Below are positions 1 to 7,012 of a DNA stretch of 20,621 nucleotides, piece after piece. Every line of letters starts with the position of its first letter. Within the stretch, counting starts at the first letter, position 1. The stretch is from a virus. The stretch spans positions 1 through 20,621 of IMG/VR virus record IMGVR_UViG_3300007541_000306, one strand, 5' to 3'. The notes beneath the pieces are model-generated. The model searched no databases, had not been told where the DNA came from, and saw only the letters and a list, made by a program, of their open reading frames with translations. Position numbers and translations under genes: made by a program.

Positions 1-1248
1 AGCGGGCTGAACGCCATCGGCTTCACCGACAGAACCATTCGTTTTGCTCAGAAAGTTGGCGTGGGGCTGCGAACTTCTGACCTCGCAGCCCGCGTGGCGA
101 AAGCCAACACGTCGTCAATCAATGGCGTGCGGGCAAAGCAGCCCAGTGGCACGTTTTTGGCCCGCGACTTCTACGGCGTCGAGGCGTTCACTGCACTTCG
201 GTACCTGTCCAAGCACGACGGCTACAGCCCTCGCGGCGACCGCTACGGCAACCTCTGCTACTTCCCGCAGTCAAACATCGAGCGGGAGTTCTTTGTGGCC
301 GAGAACAGAGTTCTGGGCGGTGAAATCGACGACAGCACCGACAGTGCCCCTAACAGGGTCGTCGTTCGCGGCCGAGCGCGGGCAAACAACCACAGCAACG
401 TCGTGCAGGTCGACGACTTCGGTCGTCAGGGGGCCGGTGTTCTGGAAGTGCCGGGTGGCATTCATGCACCCACAGCGATGACGCGCTCCAGTGCGAAGGC
501 TATCGGACAGCGCATGCTCAAGATGGCAAACAGCGCGACTGGCTCCAAGGTCCTGACCGAGGTTGTGGGTGCGACGCATATGCACCCCGGCGACATGGTG
601 TCGTACCAAACGCGCACGGACAACGAGCGATACGTCGTGCTTGGAAGCGACATTGACCTCGATGCGCGCACCAGTAATCTGCACGTGAACTCAGTCAGCG
701 TGTCCCTTGAGGACGTTCTGCAGCGGTTTCAGGAGATTGACGTCAGCGGCAACATCGAAGCCAACGAAGAGCGGAACAGGCAGTTCGCTGTCGAGGAGTT
801 CTCTACGTCGTTCGGCTTCAAGTTCCGCGTGTCGTGGCAGATTGCCGAGCGCGTAGACATGAACCGTGGCGTAGGGCTGACGGTCGGGACACACGACCGG
901 AGCGGCATCAATGGTTCACTCCGGCTTCAAAGCACAGGCGTCCTCATGAACAACGGTGGTGGTTATGCGTCGGGCACAACGACGTTCACCACGGACGGTG
1001 TGGCTGCCGACACCGTGTTCACGTCCGACAACCAAGAGGTGTTCAAGCGCAACGGGAACAAACTTGGCCACATCGACGTGGCATCCGTGACGCCTACCTC
1101 AGTCGTCATCAAGTCCAGCAGCGTTCACGCCATGGACGACGACGAAGAGTTGTTCGTCTTGTCCGAAGCGCCACTGCCAGAGGCTGGGAACAACCACCTG
1201 CGCATCGGTGCCGTGCACAGTCGCTACATGAACAGCCGGAGGGGATGA
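1..1248 (+). CDS. Tail/baseplate-hub-like structural protein, 5' end missing
   Basis: The frame is open from the first base of the window, so the true start lies outside; 415 residues are visible. I do not recognise it firmly. The middle part (about residues 118-235: a strand-rich NRVVVRGRARANN segment, a helix with AKAIGQRMLKMAN, then VVGATHMHPGDMVSYQTR) has the layout seen in phage tail-hub proteins of the gpD/gp27 type, where a 'v.G...l.PGD.v' strand follows an alanine-rich helix. The C-terminal third is Gly/Thr/Val-rich beta sequence, as in virion proteins. It precedes another small tail protein and a tail fibre on the same strand, with one base between its stop and the next ATG, which supports a role in the distal tail. 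The hub identity is inference; 'structural protein' is the safer reading. Confidence 0.6.
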   Translation, partial: SGLNAIGFTDRTIRFAQKVGVGLRTSDLAARVAKANTSSINGVRAKQPSGTFLARDFYGVEAFTALRYLSKHDGYSPRGDRYGNLCYFPQSNIEREFFVAENRVLGGEIDDSTDSAPNRVVVRGRARANNHSNVVQVDDFGRQGAGVLEVPGGIHAPTAMTRSSAKAIGQRMLKMANSATGSKVLTEVVGATHMHPGDMVSYQTRTDNERYVVLGSDIDLDARTSNLHVNSVSVSLEDVLQRFQEIDVSGNIEANEERNRQFAVEEFSTSFGFKFRVSWQIAERVDMNRGVGLTVGTHDRSGINGSLRLQSTGVLMNNGGGYASGTTTFTTDGVAADTVFTSDNQEVFKRNGNKLGHIDVASVTPTSVVIKSSSVHAMDDDEELFVLSEAPLPEAGNNHLRIGAVHSRYMNSRRG

Positions 1249-1249
1249 T

Positions 1250-1606
1250 ATGCCGCTACTGAACGAAGGGACGAGATTTCTGATTGAGACGCTGCGCGAC
1301 CGCATCAACGAGGTGGTCTTCGGCTTTGACGGCACCGTCGCCACCCAGCAGGATGGGGGTATCGGCAACCCAGCGGTGGTCGTGACCCCGAACGTCAGGG
1401 TCGTTGACGACAACACGTTGATAGTCGAAGCCCGCCTGCCTCTCAGTACGACATTCACACGCCCGCTCAGAGAAGTGGTCATTCGCTATAAGAATCCCGC
1501 CGACTCAACCGACACGACTGACTTCATGCGCTACACGTACAACGCTGTGGAAAAGACAAGCAACAACGAAGTGAAGTTCTCGGCTATCATTGAGGTGAGC
1601 ATTTGA
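1250..1606 (+). CDS. Small tail-associated protein (118 aa)
   Basis: ATG at 1250 lies one base after the upstream stop, and the 3' end overlaps the next start by four bases (TTGA). The N-terminus is helical (FLIETLRDRINEVVFG). The rest is beta-rich, ending in a pattern (LREVVIRYKN, then MRYTYNAVEKTSNNEVKF and a final strand) that resembles the 'v.EvGl...l..r..f..i.K....ev.f...i.v' layout of phage tail-collar and fibre-attachment domains. That resemblance is weak and judged by eye. Position between a hub-like protein and the fibre suggests it connects or seats the fibre on the baseplate. No catalytic motif is visible. Confidence 0.6.
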   Translation: MPLLNEGTRFLIETLRDRINEVVFGFDGTVATQQDGGIGNPAVVVTPNVRVVDDNTLIVEARLPLSTTFTRPLREVVIRYKNPADSTDTTDFMRYTYNAVEKTSNNEVKFSAIIEVSI

Positions 1607-4419
1607 CCAATCCGACCGCAGGGCACACCAGCGCCACTGGCATGGGGAGCGATGCGCAAGGCCTGCGCGATGGCGACGGGCTAACCAGCCCCAGCCTCAC
1701 CAACCTCTACGAAGGGTTGCACGGAAACGGCATCATGCGTCTGGGTGACGGTGCGCGAGGCGATTCGCTGAGAAACAGCGTGGTGGCCAACACCCCCGGC
1801 TACCTGCAAATCGGCGCTGCCCAAGGAGAAGTCAAAGTCTACGGTGGCTACTGCGTTCTCGACGGCGTCCTCTACCAGTTCGCCAACGGTCCGGGCTCCT
1901 ACGAGACGTTCATCGTGGGGACCACTGGGGCAGGGGCTAATCATAGCGGTGACCTTCCCAGCGTGCCGGGCTCCAACAGCGACGTCTACGTGGTCGTCTA
2001 CCTCGTCGGGCGCAACACCCCAGAGGCTCACGTGATGTACGAGATGGGCACCCCTGCAGCACCCTCCAGCGGTACGCCTCTCATTCCGAACCGATTCCTG
2101 TCGACACCGAGCATTTCTGGCAACACCGACCTCAACCATCAGACAACTGTGCTGGGCGTGATTCGCTACTCTATGGCAGGCGGCTCGGCCAACGTGACCG
2201 CGAGCCTCAGCGGACCAGTCATTCACGACCGGCGCACGTTCCTCAGGAACAGCCCTCTCTACCTGACGCCCATGACCAAAGGCGGCATTGGCGACGTCGC
2301 TGCCTCCAACGCACTGACCAACCCAGACGCCTTCTTCTCGTCTCCCGAAGACGGTGACTTGACGGGCAGCACCTTTGGTGCCATCTGGCAAACGCACCGC
2401 GAAGACACCGCCGGAGGAAAGCACGGCGTCATTCTGGCAGCCATCCCCGGCAATCTGGACACTACGCCTGTGACTGGGGTGCACGTGCTTGGGCCTGACC
2501 GGCTGGAAAACATCACGACGTCGGCGGACATCACGTTCACTTTCGACGAAGCAAACATCTGGGTTATCACTACCGACGCGAACCGCACGATTGCGGCGAA
2601 CGGGGTTTTCCCCGCCGGGCATGTCGTAGACATCTACCACAAGGCAGGGGCGCACACGCTGACGTTTGACCCAACAGTGGGCGGTCACGGTGCGACCCCC
2701 ATCAACGTCAGCATCGCGGTCGGCGAATCTGCCCGATTTGTCTACGACGGAACCGACTGGCACCAAGTGATTGCGGCATCATCATCGTTCCCATCTTCCA
2801 GTGGTGCCTCTGGCCTCGTACAGTTGTCGGACGGTGCAGGTGGCTTTACCAGCGATGCAGACCTGTCGTGGGACAGTGCAGCCGGTGAATTGACGGTGAA
2901 CGGCAAGTTGACCGTCACCGGCCTCATCGACCCCACTGGGCTCGAATTGGACCCGCAGGCCGCCAACCCCGGCGGTGTGGCTGCGAACACCTTGTGGCTC
3001 GACAGCGGTGCGAGCAACCGACCCAAAATTGGAGCAAATGCCGTGCTGCGCGCCTCTGACAACATCAGTGAACTCACAAACGACTCGGCTTTCGTTGACG
3101 CTGCGGGTGCAGCCGCTGCTGCTCCAGTGGCATCGGTGAACACTCAAACTGGAGCAGTGAGCCTCGACGCTGACGACCTTGCGGACGGCACGACCAAGGT
3201 GATGATGACCGCTGCAGAGCGCACGAAGTTGACCGGGGTTGAAACCGGCGCAACTGCTGACCAGACGGATGCTGAGATTCGCGCTGCAGTGGAGGCGGCT
3301 ACGGACTCCAACGTGTTCACAGACGCTGACCACACAAAATTGGACGGGATTGCTGCGGGCGCTACTGCTAACGACACGGACGCCAACCTTCGCGACAGGG
3401 CCACGCACACCGGCACTCAAGCGGCGAGCACCATCGGTAGCGGTACGTTTGCCGATGCGCGCATCGCACAGAGCAACGTGACGCAGCACCAAGCGGCTCT
3501 CTCGATTACGGAGTCGCAGATTTCAGACCTTCAGGGCTACCTTCTTTCGGAAACGAACGACCTGACTGCGTCGGTAACGTGGGCGAATGTGCCAGATGCC
3601 AACATCACCCAGTCGTCCGTCACGCAGCATCAGGCTGCGCTGACTGTCGACGATAGCCAAGTGACCGCTGCGGCGAGTGCAACGAACTACACGCCCTCAG
3701 CAGCCACCGTCGAAGGCCACTTGAGCGGCATCGACACGGCGCTCGCAAGTGCAGGCTCCTACACCGACGCTCAGGCTATTGCAGCCGTGGAGGGTGAGGC
3801 CGGGTTGGACTTCTCAACCTCAACGGGTGACGCCATCATTGAGAACACCGTATTGAATAAAGATATCATCCTCCGAGTCAACGACGGTGGAAGCAGCCTC
3901 GACCGACTCATCATCTACGGCGACAACGACCCTTCCTTCCCGAACACGGAAGTCAAGGTCGCCGGGTCCCTGCTCGCTACTGAGGAAGTGCAAACGAACT
4001 CACTCGTTTTGGGTTATGGGAGTTCGCCTACGGCGTCTATTGCTGAAATCAAAGCCTATTCATCGAGTGAACCAATGGTCTTCAAAACCGGAACAGGAAG
4101 CCCTGAGAGGATGCGAATTGCGACTGATGGGAAGGTTGGCATTGGGACCACTCCTTCTCAGACGTTGCACGTCAACGGAACCATCAGGCAGACGGTGACG
4201 AGCGCGGTACTCGTTGCCGACGCCAACGGTGACTTGACGGCTGCAAGCAACCTGACGGACGCATCCTATGTTGCGGTGGGTAGCGCGGGTGCTGATTCGT
4301 TCAACATCGTCCCTCCCGGCTCGCCCACTGATTGGACAGGGCCTCCTCCCACGTCTATCGAAGAGGCCATCAACCGTATAGCGAGTTTCGTCGCTGCTAC
4401 TCACGGGCCAATCCCGTGA
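1603..4419 (+). CDS. Tail fibre / receptor-binding protein (938 aa)
   Basis: Start is TTG at 1603, preceded by GAGGTGA (1592-1598) four bases upstream and overlapping the previous stop. The sequence is low in Cys and rich in Gly, Ala, Thr, Ser and Asp, typical of trimeric phage fibres. The N-terminal ~230 residues probably attach to the tail. The shaft contains two kinds of repeat: an 'RTKLTGVETGATADQTD' unit near residue 539 with a degenerate copy near 576 (HTKLDGIAAGATANDTD), and 'SVTQHQAAL'-type units near 623 and 670. Near residues 840-862, 'RMRIATDGKVGIGTT..QTLHVNG' matches the segment that usually precedes an intramolecular S74 chaperone, but no S74 domain follows; the protein ends in a short helix and HGPIP. 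The likely role is host recognition on the archaeal surface. Confidence 0.85.
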   Translation: MTNPTAGHTSATGMGSDAQGLRDGDGLTSPSLTNLYEGLHGNGIMRLGDGARGDSLRNSVVANTPGYLQIGAAQGEVKVYGGYCVLDGVLYQFANGPGSYETFIVGTTGAGANHSGDLPSVPGSNSDVYVVVYLVGRNTPEAHVMYEMGTPAAPSSGTPLIPNRFLSTPSISGNTDLNHQTTVLGVIRYSMAGGSANVTASLSGPVIHDRRTFLRNSPLYLTPMTKGGIGDVAASNALTNPDAFFSSPEDGDLTGSTFGAIWQTHREDTAGGKHGVILAAIPGNLDTTPVTGVHVLGPDRLENITTSADITFTFDEANIWVITTDANRTIAANGVFPAGHVVDIYHKAGAHTLTFDPTVGGHGATPINVSIAVGESARFVYDGTDWHQVIAASSSFPSSSGASGLVQLSDGAGGFTSDADLSWDSAAGELTVNGKLTVTGLIDPTGLELDPQAANPGGVAANTLWLDSGASNRPKIGANAVLRASDNISELTNDSAFVDAAGAAAAAPVASVNTQTGAVSLDADDLADGTTKVMMTAAERTKLTGVETGATADQTDAEIRAAVEAATDSNVFTDADHTKLDGIAAGATANDTDANLRDRATHTGTQAASTIGSGTFADARIAQSNVTQHQAALSITESQISDLQGYLLSETNDLTASVTWANVPDANITQSSVTQHQAALTVDDSQVTAAASATNYTPSAATVEGHLSGIDTALASAGSYTDAQAIAAVEGEAGLDFSTSTGDAIIENTVLNKDIILRVNDGGSSLDRLIIYGDNDPSFPNTEVKVAGSLLATEEVQTNSLVLGYGSSPTASIAEIKAYSSSEPMVFKTGTGSPERMRIATDGKVGIGTTPSQTLHVNGTIRQTVTSAVLVADANGDLTAASNLTDASYVAVGSAGADSFNIVPPGSPTDWTGPPPTSIEEAINRIASFVAATHGPIP

Positions 4420-4425
4420 GGTGAT
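4418..4425 (+). promoter_or_regulatory. Shine-Dalgarno for the 84-aa zinc-ribbon gene
   Basis: GAGGTGAT begins inside the stop codon of the fibre gene and sits five bases before ATG 4431. This selects 4431 over the out-of-frame ATG at 4427. The same GAGGTGA form recurs before other starts in the window. Confidence 0.6.
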
Positions 4426-4430
4426 TATGA

Positions 4431-4685
4431 ATGGGACGATTCGTCGACTTGCTCAAACAGGAGTGCGAGAACTGCAGGCGTATCGCTCTGCCTCGTAGCA
4501 TCTCTGGTCGCTACGTCAGCGGTGAATTGGCCGTGCTGCACGAGTGCCCTTTCTGCTCTTACGTGAGGTTTCACGGACAACTGGGCTTCAAAGGCGAGCG
4601 TAAGCGCCGCGCAGAGCCGGTGTCGAAACGAGCAGGCGGTCGCCTCTCCACCTTTCTCAGGAATAGGGCTGAGAAAATGCGGTGA
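4431..4685 (+). CDS. Zinc-ribbon protein with basic C-terminus (84 aa)
   Basis: Two Cys pairs, C12-x2-C15 (CENC) and C39-x2-C42 (CPFC), are spaced 23 residues apart, as in a single zinc ribbon. The remaining ~35 residues are strongly basic (KGERKRRAEP, SKRAGG, RNRAEK), which would suit nucleic-acid binding. ATG at 4431 follows a good Shine-Dalgarno. It is the last plus-strand gene, 11 bases after the tail fibre, and converges on the minus-strand block. A regulatory or DNA-binding role is inference; I do not recognise the family. Confidence 0.65.
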   Translation: MGRFVDLLKQECENCRRIALPRSISGRYVSGELAVLHECPFCSYVRFHGQLGFKGERKRRAEPVSKRAGGRLSTFLRNRAEKMR

Positions 4686-4701
4686 TTATGCGACTTCGCG
4701 T

Positions 4702-4752
4702 TCACTCTTCCTCTTCAGCAAGCATTTCTACAGCCCTACAGATGTGGCACAT
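4702..4752 (-). CDS. 16-aa CxxC micropeptide ORF after the thermosome
   Basis: The ORF reads MCHICRAVEMLAEEEE. Its ATG lies one base after the thermosome stop, and a GAGGTGA (4758-4764), overlapping the last codons of the thermosome gene, stands exactly five bases upstream. CHIC is a possible half zinc site, so it might work as a dimer or with a partner. It is the last reading frame of the minus-strand block. The ribosome-binding site is as good as that of certain genes here, but so short a frame may be chance. No family is recognisable. Confidence 0.35.
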   Translation of the reverse strand: MCHICRAVEMLAEEEE

Positions 4753-4753
4753 C

Positions 4754-6247
4754 TCATTCACCTCGCTTTCCGATGATGTCGTCGATTCGGAGGATGCTGA
4801 TGGTCACTTCGCTGGCTGACTGCACAGCCTGTCGCACCAGTTCAAGGGGCTCAAACACTCCAGCCTCAATCATGGAACAAGCGCCGCCATTCTCGATGTC
4901 TGGCCCAGCATCGCTGTTGCCCTGCATGTGCTCGTTGCGTAGCGTCAGGATGGTGTCCAGCGGGTCGTGGCCAGCGTTCTCAGCGATGGTGGCAGGGATG
5001 CCCTCCAGAGCGTCTGCAAAGGCGTCAATGGCCATCTGCTCACGCCCTCCGGCTTCGGCCGCACGGGCGCGCAGGTGGAGGGCAGCGCTGAGGTAAGCAG
5101 AGCCGCCGCCAGCCACGGTCTTCCCGCTGTTGTGAGCCAAACAAACGACACCCAGAGCATCCTCAAAGCCGCGCTCTGTCTCGTCGAGCGTCTGACGGGT
5201 CGCTCCTCGCAGAACGAGAGTGGTCACCTCGCCTTCGCCTTCAACGACGACGTAGCGCATGTCGCCTATGGTCTCGCACTTGATGTGCGCGTCAGAAGCC
5301 ACCTTCCCACCGTCCTCAACGCTGTGGTACACGGTGGTGCCCAGAAGCCGGGCCAGCGCCGTCATGTCGCTCTCTGGCACGCGGTGGACCACAGCGATGT
5401 TGGCGTTGGCCAGAGCCGCTGCAACGACCTCGTTGACGGTGTCCCTGCAGAACACGGCGCCTCCGTCAGGCATGGTGTTGATGATGTCCGTAGCCTTCTG
5501 AATCCACTCGTCTCGACTGGATTGCTTCCGGTACTGCTGATATTCCTGCGCAGAGGACAGGCTGATTTGCACGTTGTCGTCCTTCTTCCCGTCGCCAAGG
5601 CCCGTGTTGATGAGCAGCACCTTGGGCGCAGGCTCGTCAGGCATGGCCGGGAGCATGAACTCCTTGTGCAGCACCACGCCGTGGAAGCAGTACGAGTCGT
5701 CCAGCGAGCCACCCGGCTGCGAAAGCACCCGAATGCGGGAGTAGTCGCCGTTGGCGTTCTTGGCCGCAGTCACGCACAGTTCGCTGACGTGGTCCATGCT
5801 GGACTCAAGCGCCTTTCCTGTGATGGAAGTCTGTGCAATCTTACTCAGAGGGGCTTCGACGGTCAATGAGTTTAGGTGCTCGACGGCCCAAGCGGCTGCT
5901 TTGCGATAGCCACGGCAAATGATGTTCGCGTGGAGGCCCTTGCCGAACAGCAGTTCGCTGTTGCCCAGCAATTCACCGGCAAGCACAACGGTACTGGTTG
6001 TGCCGTCGTAGCAGACGTCTTCCTGCGTGTTGGCAGCCTCGACGACCATCTTGGCCGCAGGGTGAGTGATGTCCAACTGCTGCAGAATGGTCGCACCGTC
6101 GTTGGTGACGATGACGTTCCCGCCTGCGTCGACCATCATCTTGTCCATTCCCATCGGCCCCAGTGTCGTTTTCACCGTCGACACGGCCCGCTTGGCCGCT
6201 CGGATGTTGTGCACTACAGCGCTCGTGTTCCCCTCAGTCTCGTTCAT
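4754..6247 (-). CDS. Group II chaperonin (thermosome subunit)
   Basis: ATP-driven folding chaperonin of the archaeal thermosome/CCT family (497 aa; cellular thermosomes run about 540-550). Family signatures are in order: TLGPMGMDKMM (28-38), NDGATIL (49-55), DGTTS (81-85), TLVLRG (343-348), DETERGFEDAL (355-365), VAGGGS (378-383), NAGHDPLDT (424-432) and a C-terminal SILRIDDII. All three domains seem present. Two usual ATP-site residues differ: the Gly of GDGTT is Tyr80, and the Glu of GGGAxE is Tyr385. The Gly/Met-rich tail common in cellular thermosomes is missing. I chose ATG 6247 over GTG 6256 because GGTGAT (6252-6257) stands four bases before it and the upstream gene ends at 6253. It probably assists folding of viral proteins, possibly by mixing with host subunits. 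Confidence 0.95.
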   Translation of the reverse strand: MNETEGNTSAVVHNIRAAKRAVSTVKTTLGPMGMDKMMVDAGGNVIVTNDGATILQQLDITHPAAKMVVEAANTQEDVCYDGTTSTVVLAGELLGNSELLFGKGLHANIICRGYRKAAAWAVEHLNSLTVEAPLSKIAQTSITGKALESSMDHVSELCVTAAKNANGDYSRIRVLSQPGGSLDDSYCFHGVVLHKEFMLPAMPDEPAPKVLLINTGLGDGKKDDNVQISLSSAQEYQQYRKQSSRDEWIQKATDIINTMPDGGAVFCRDTVNEVVAAALANANIAVVHRVPESDMTALARLLGTTVYHSVEDGGKVASDAHIKCETIGDMRYVVVEGEGEVTTLVLRGATRQTLDETERGFEDALGVVCLAHNSGKTVAGGGSAYLSAALHLRARAAEAGGREQMAIDAFADALEGIPATIAENAGHDPLDTILTLRNEHMQGNSDAGPDIENGGACSMIEAGVFEPLELVRQAVQSASEVTISILRIDDIIGKRGE

Positions 6248-6252
6248 GTGTA

Positions 6253-6864
6253 TCACCAGTCTACCTCAAACTCCTTCACTTCGCCAGTGTGGCGACAGCG
6301 GGCTTTCACGAAGCCTTCCGTCACACCATGCTGCCAAAGTTCGTAGGTGAGTTCTGCATCCTTCAAGCAGTATTCGGCGACCTTGCCAAAGTTGCCCTTG
6401 CGCCATTCGATGGGCGCGTCGTGACTCGTCATCAGTTTGCCCTTCTGGAGGGTGTGCTCGCAAGCGTCCGACAGGGGCACAGCGTGCCCCGTGATGGCGC
6501 GCAGAAGCGCTGAGGTGTCAAACACCTGCTCGTCGGACTTGGTGAGGATGTCGCCCGCCGCCCAGCAGTCGAGAGCATCGCGGATGATAGGAAGGTCGAA
6601 CTTCTTGAGATTGTGACCCAGTATGAGGCCGCCTTGGTTGACGTGATTGGCAAGGTCTTCGCCAATGATTTGCGGGTGCAACTCCTTGACGACCGTTCCT
6701 TCAGGAAGTGACTTGGTGACGGGCTCGTTGCAGTAGACCACGCCGTTTTCGCCGTCCCATGTCGCCACGACGGTGGGCTCAAACAAATGCGTCTGCCCCC
6801 AACCGCCAATCTCGTGCGAGTAGTTTGCAGTTTCAATGTCAAGAGCCAGCATTTTTACGACCAT
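6253..6864 (-). CDS. DEDDy-type 3'-5' exonuclease (DnaQ/RNase H-like fold)
   Basis: 203-aa protein with the full set of DEDDy motifs: D9-I-E11 (LALDIET), N85 and D90 in GHNLKKFD, and Y165-xxx-D169 (YCLKD). These residues bind the two metal ions in DnaQ-fold exonucleases. There is no polymerase or helicase domain, so it is a stand-alone exonuclease, additional to the proofreading domain of the viral PolB. It may trim DNA ends or degrade host DNA. The ATG at 6864 has GGAGG nine bases upstream; M5 (6852) is an alternative start that would still keep D9. It overlaps the upstream Cys-rich ORF by 26 bases and ends five bases before the thermosome ATG. Confidence 0.88.
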   Translation of the reverse strand: MVVKMLALDIETANYSHEIGGWGQTHLFEPTVVATWDGENGVVYCNEPVTKSLPEGTVVKELHPQIIGEDLANHVNQGGLILGHNLKKFDLPIIRDALDCWAAGDILTKSDEQVFDTSALLRAITGHAVPLSDACEHTLQKGKLMTSHDAPIEWRKGNFGKVAEYCLKDAELTYELWQHGVTEGFVKARCRHTGEVKEFEVDW

Positions 6865-7012
6865 TCACGCATTCCTCCACGCAGCCAAAGCACCAGTCGC
6901 ACATAACGACTTCCTGCCCATGATGTTTTCCAAAAGTCCAGCCTCCGATAAAGGCACCCACGAGAGTCGAGCACATAACGCATTCGGTGCACTTAAGTTC
7001 CACATCACGCAC
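6839..7012 (-). CDS. Cys-rich putative zinc protein (57 aa), GTG start
   Basis: This frame runs from GTG 7012 to TGA at 6839-6841 and carries two Cys clusters: C8, C11, C14 and C38, C41, C44, C48, in a CxxCxxC ... CxxCxxCxxxC arrangement that could bind two zinc ions. Such regular cysteine spacing is unlikely by chance in a non-coding frame. It overlaps the end of the putative helicase gene by 8 bases and the start of the exonuclease gene by 26, and fills what would otherwise be a 140-base hole in a gapless block. The start is uncertain: GTG 7012 has AGGAAGGG very close upstream, while GTG 7003 is a second choice. Function unknown; nucleic-acid binding would be typical. Confidence 0.6.
   Translation of the reverse strand: MRDVELKCTECVMCSTLVGAFIGGWTFGKHHGQEVVMCDWCFGCVEECVNGRKNAGS

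Noticed and set aside
1681-2766. 361-codon minus-strand open frame
   Set aside because: It is antisense to the tail fibre, Arg/Val/Gly-rich with no domain, and has no Shine-Dalgarno or neighbours on that strand.
4599-4685. RLSTFLRN in the 84-aa zinc-ribbon protein as a PIP box
   Set aside because: The leading Gln is absent and the surrounding segment is strongly basic, so the match is only to the commonest residues of the motif.
4690-4700. Short inverted repeat GCGACTTCGC as a terminator between convergent modules
   Set aside because: The stem would be four base pairs with a two-base loop and no following T run; too small to fold usefully.
4688-4819. Plus-strand 43-codon frame starting ATGCGACTTCGC after the zinc-ribbon gene
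   Set aside because: It runs antisense into the thermosome C-terminus and its Ser-rich product has no recognisable feature, although GGTGAT precedes it.
4967-5869. 300-codon plus-strand open frame
   Set aside because: It is antisense to the thermosome, whose motifs are unmistakable over the same bases.
6253-6256. GTG at 6256 as thermosome start
   Set aside because: It would overlap the exonuclease stop and remove the GGTGAT site from its position; ATG 6247 is spaced correctly and thermosomes do not need the extra residues.
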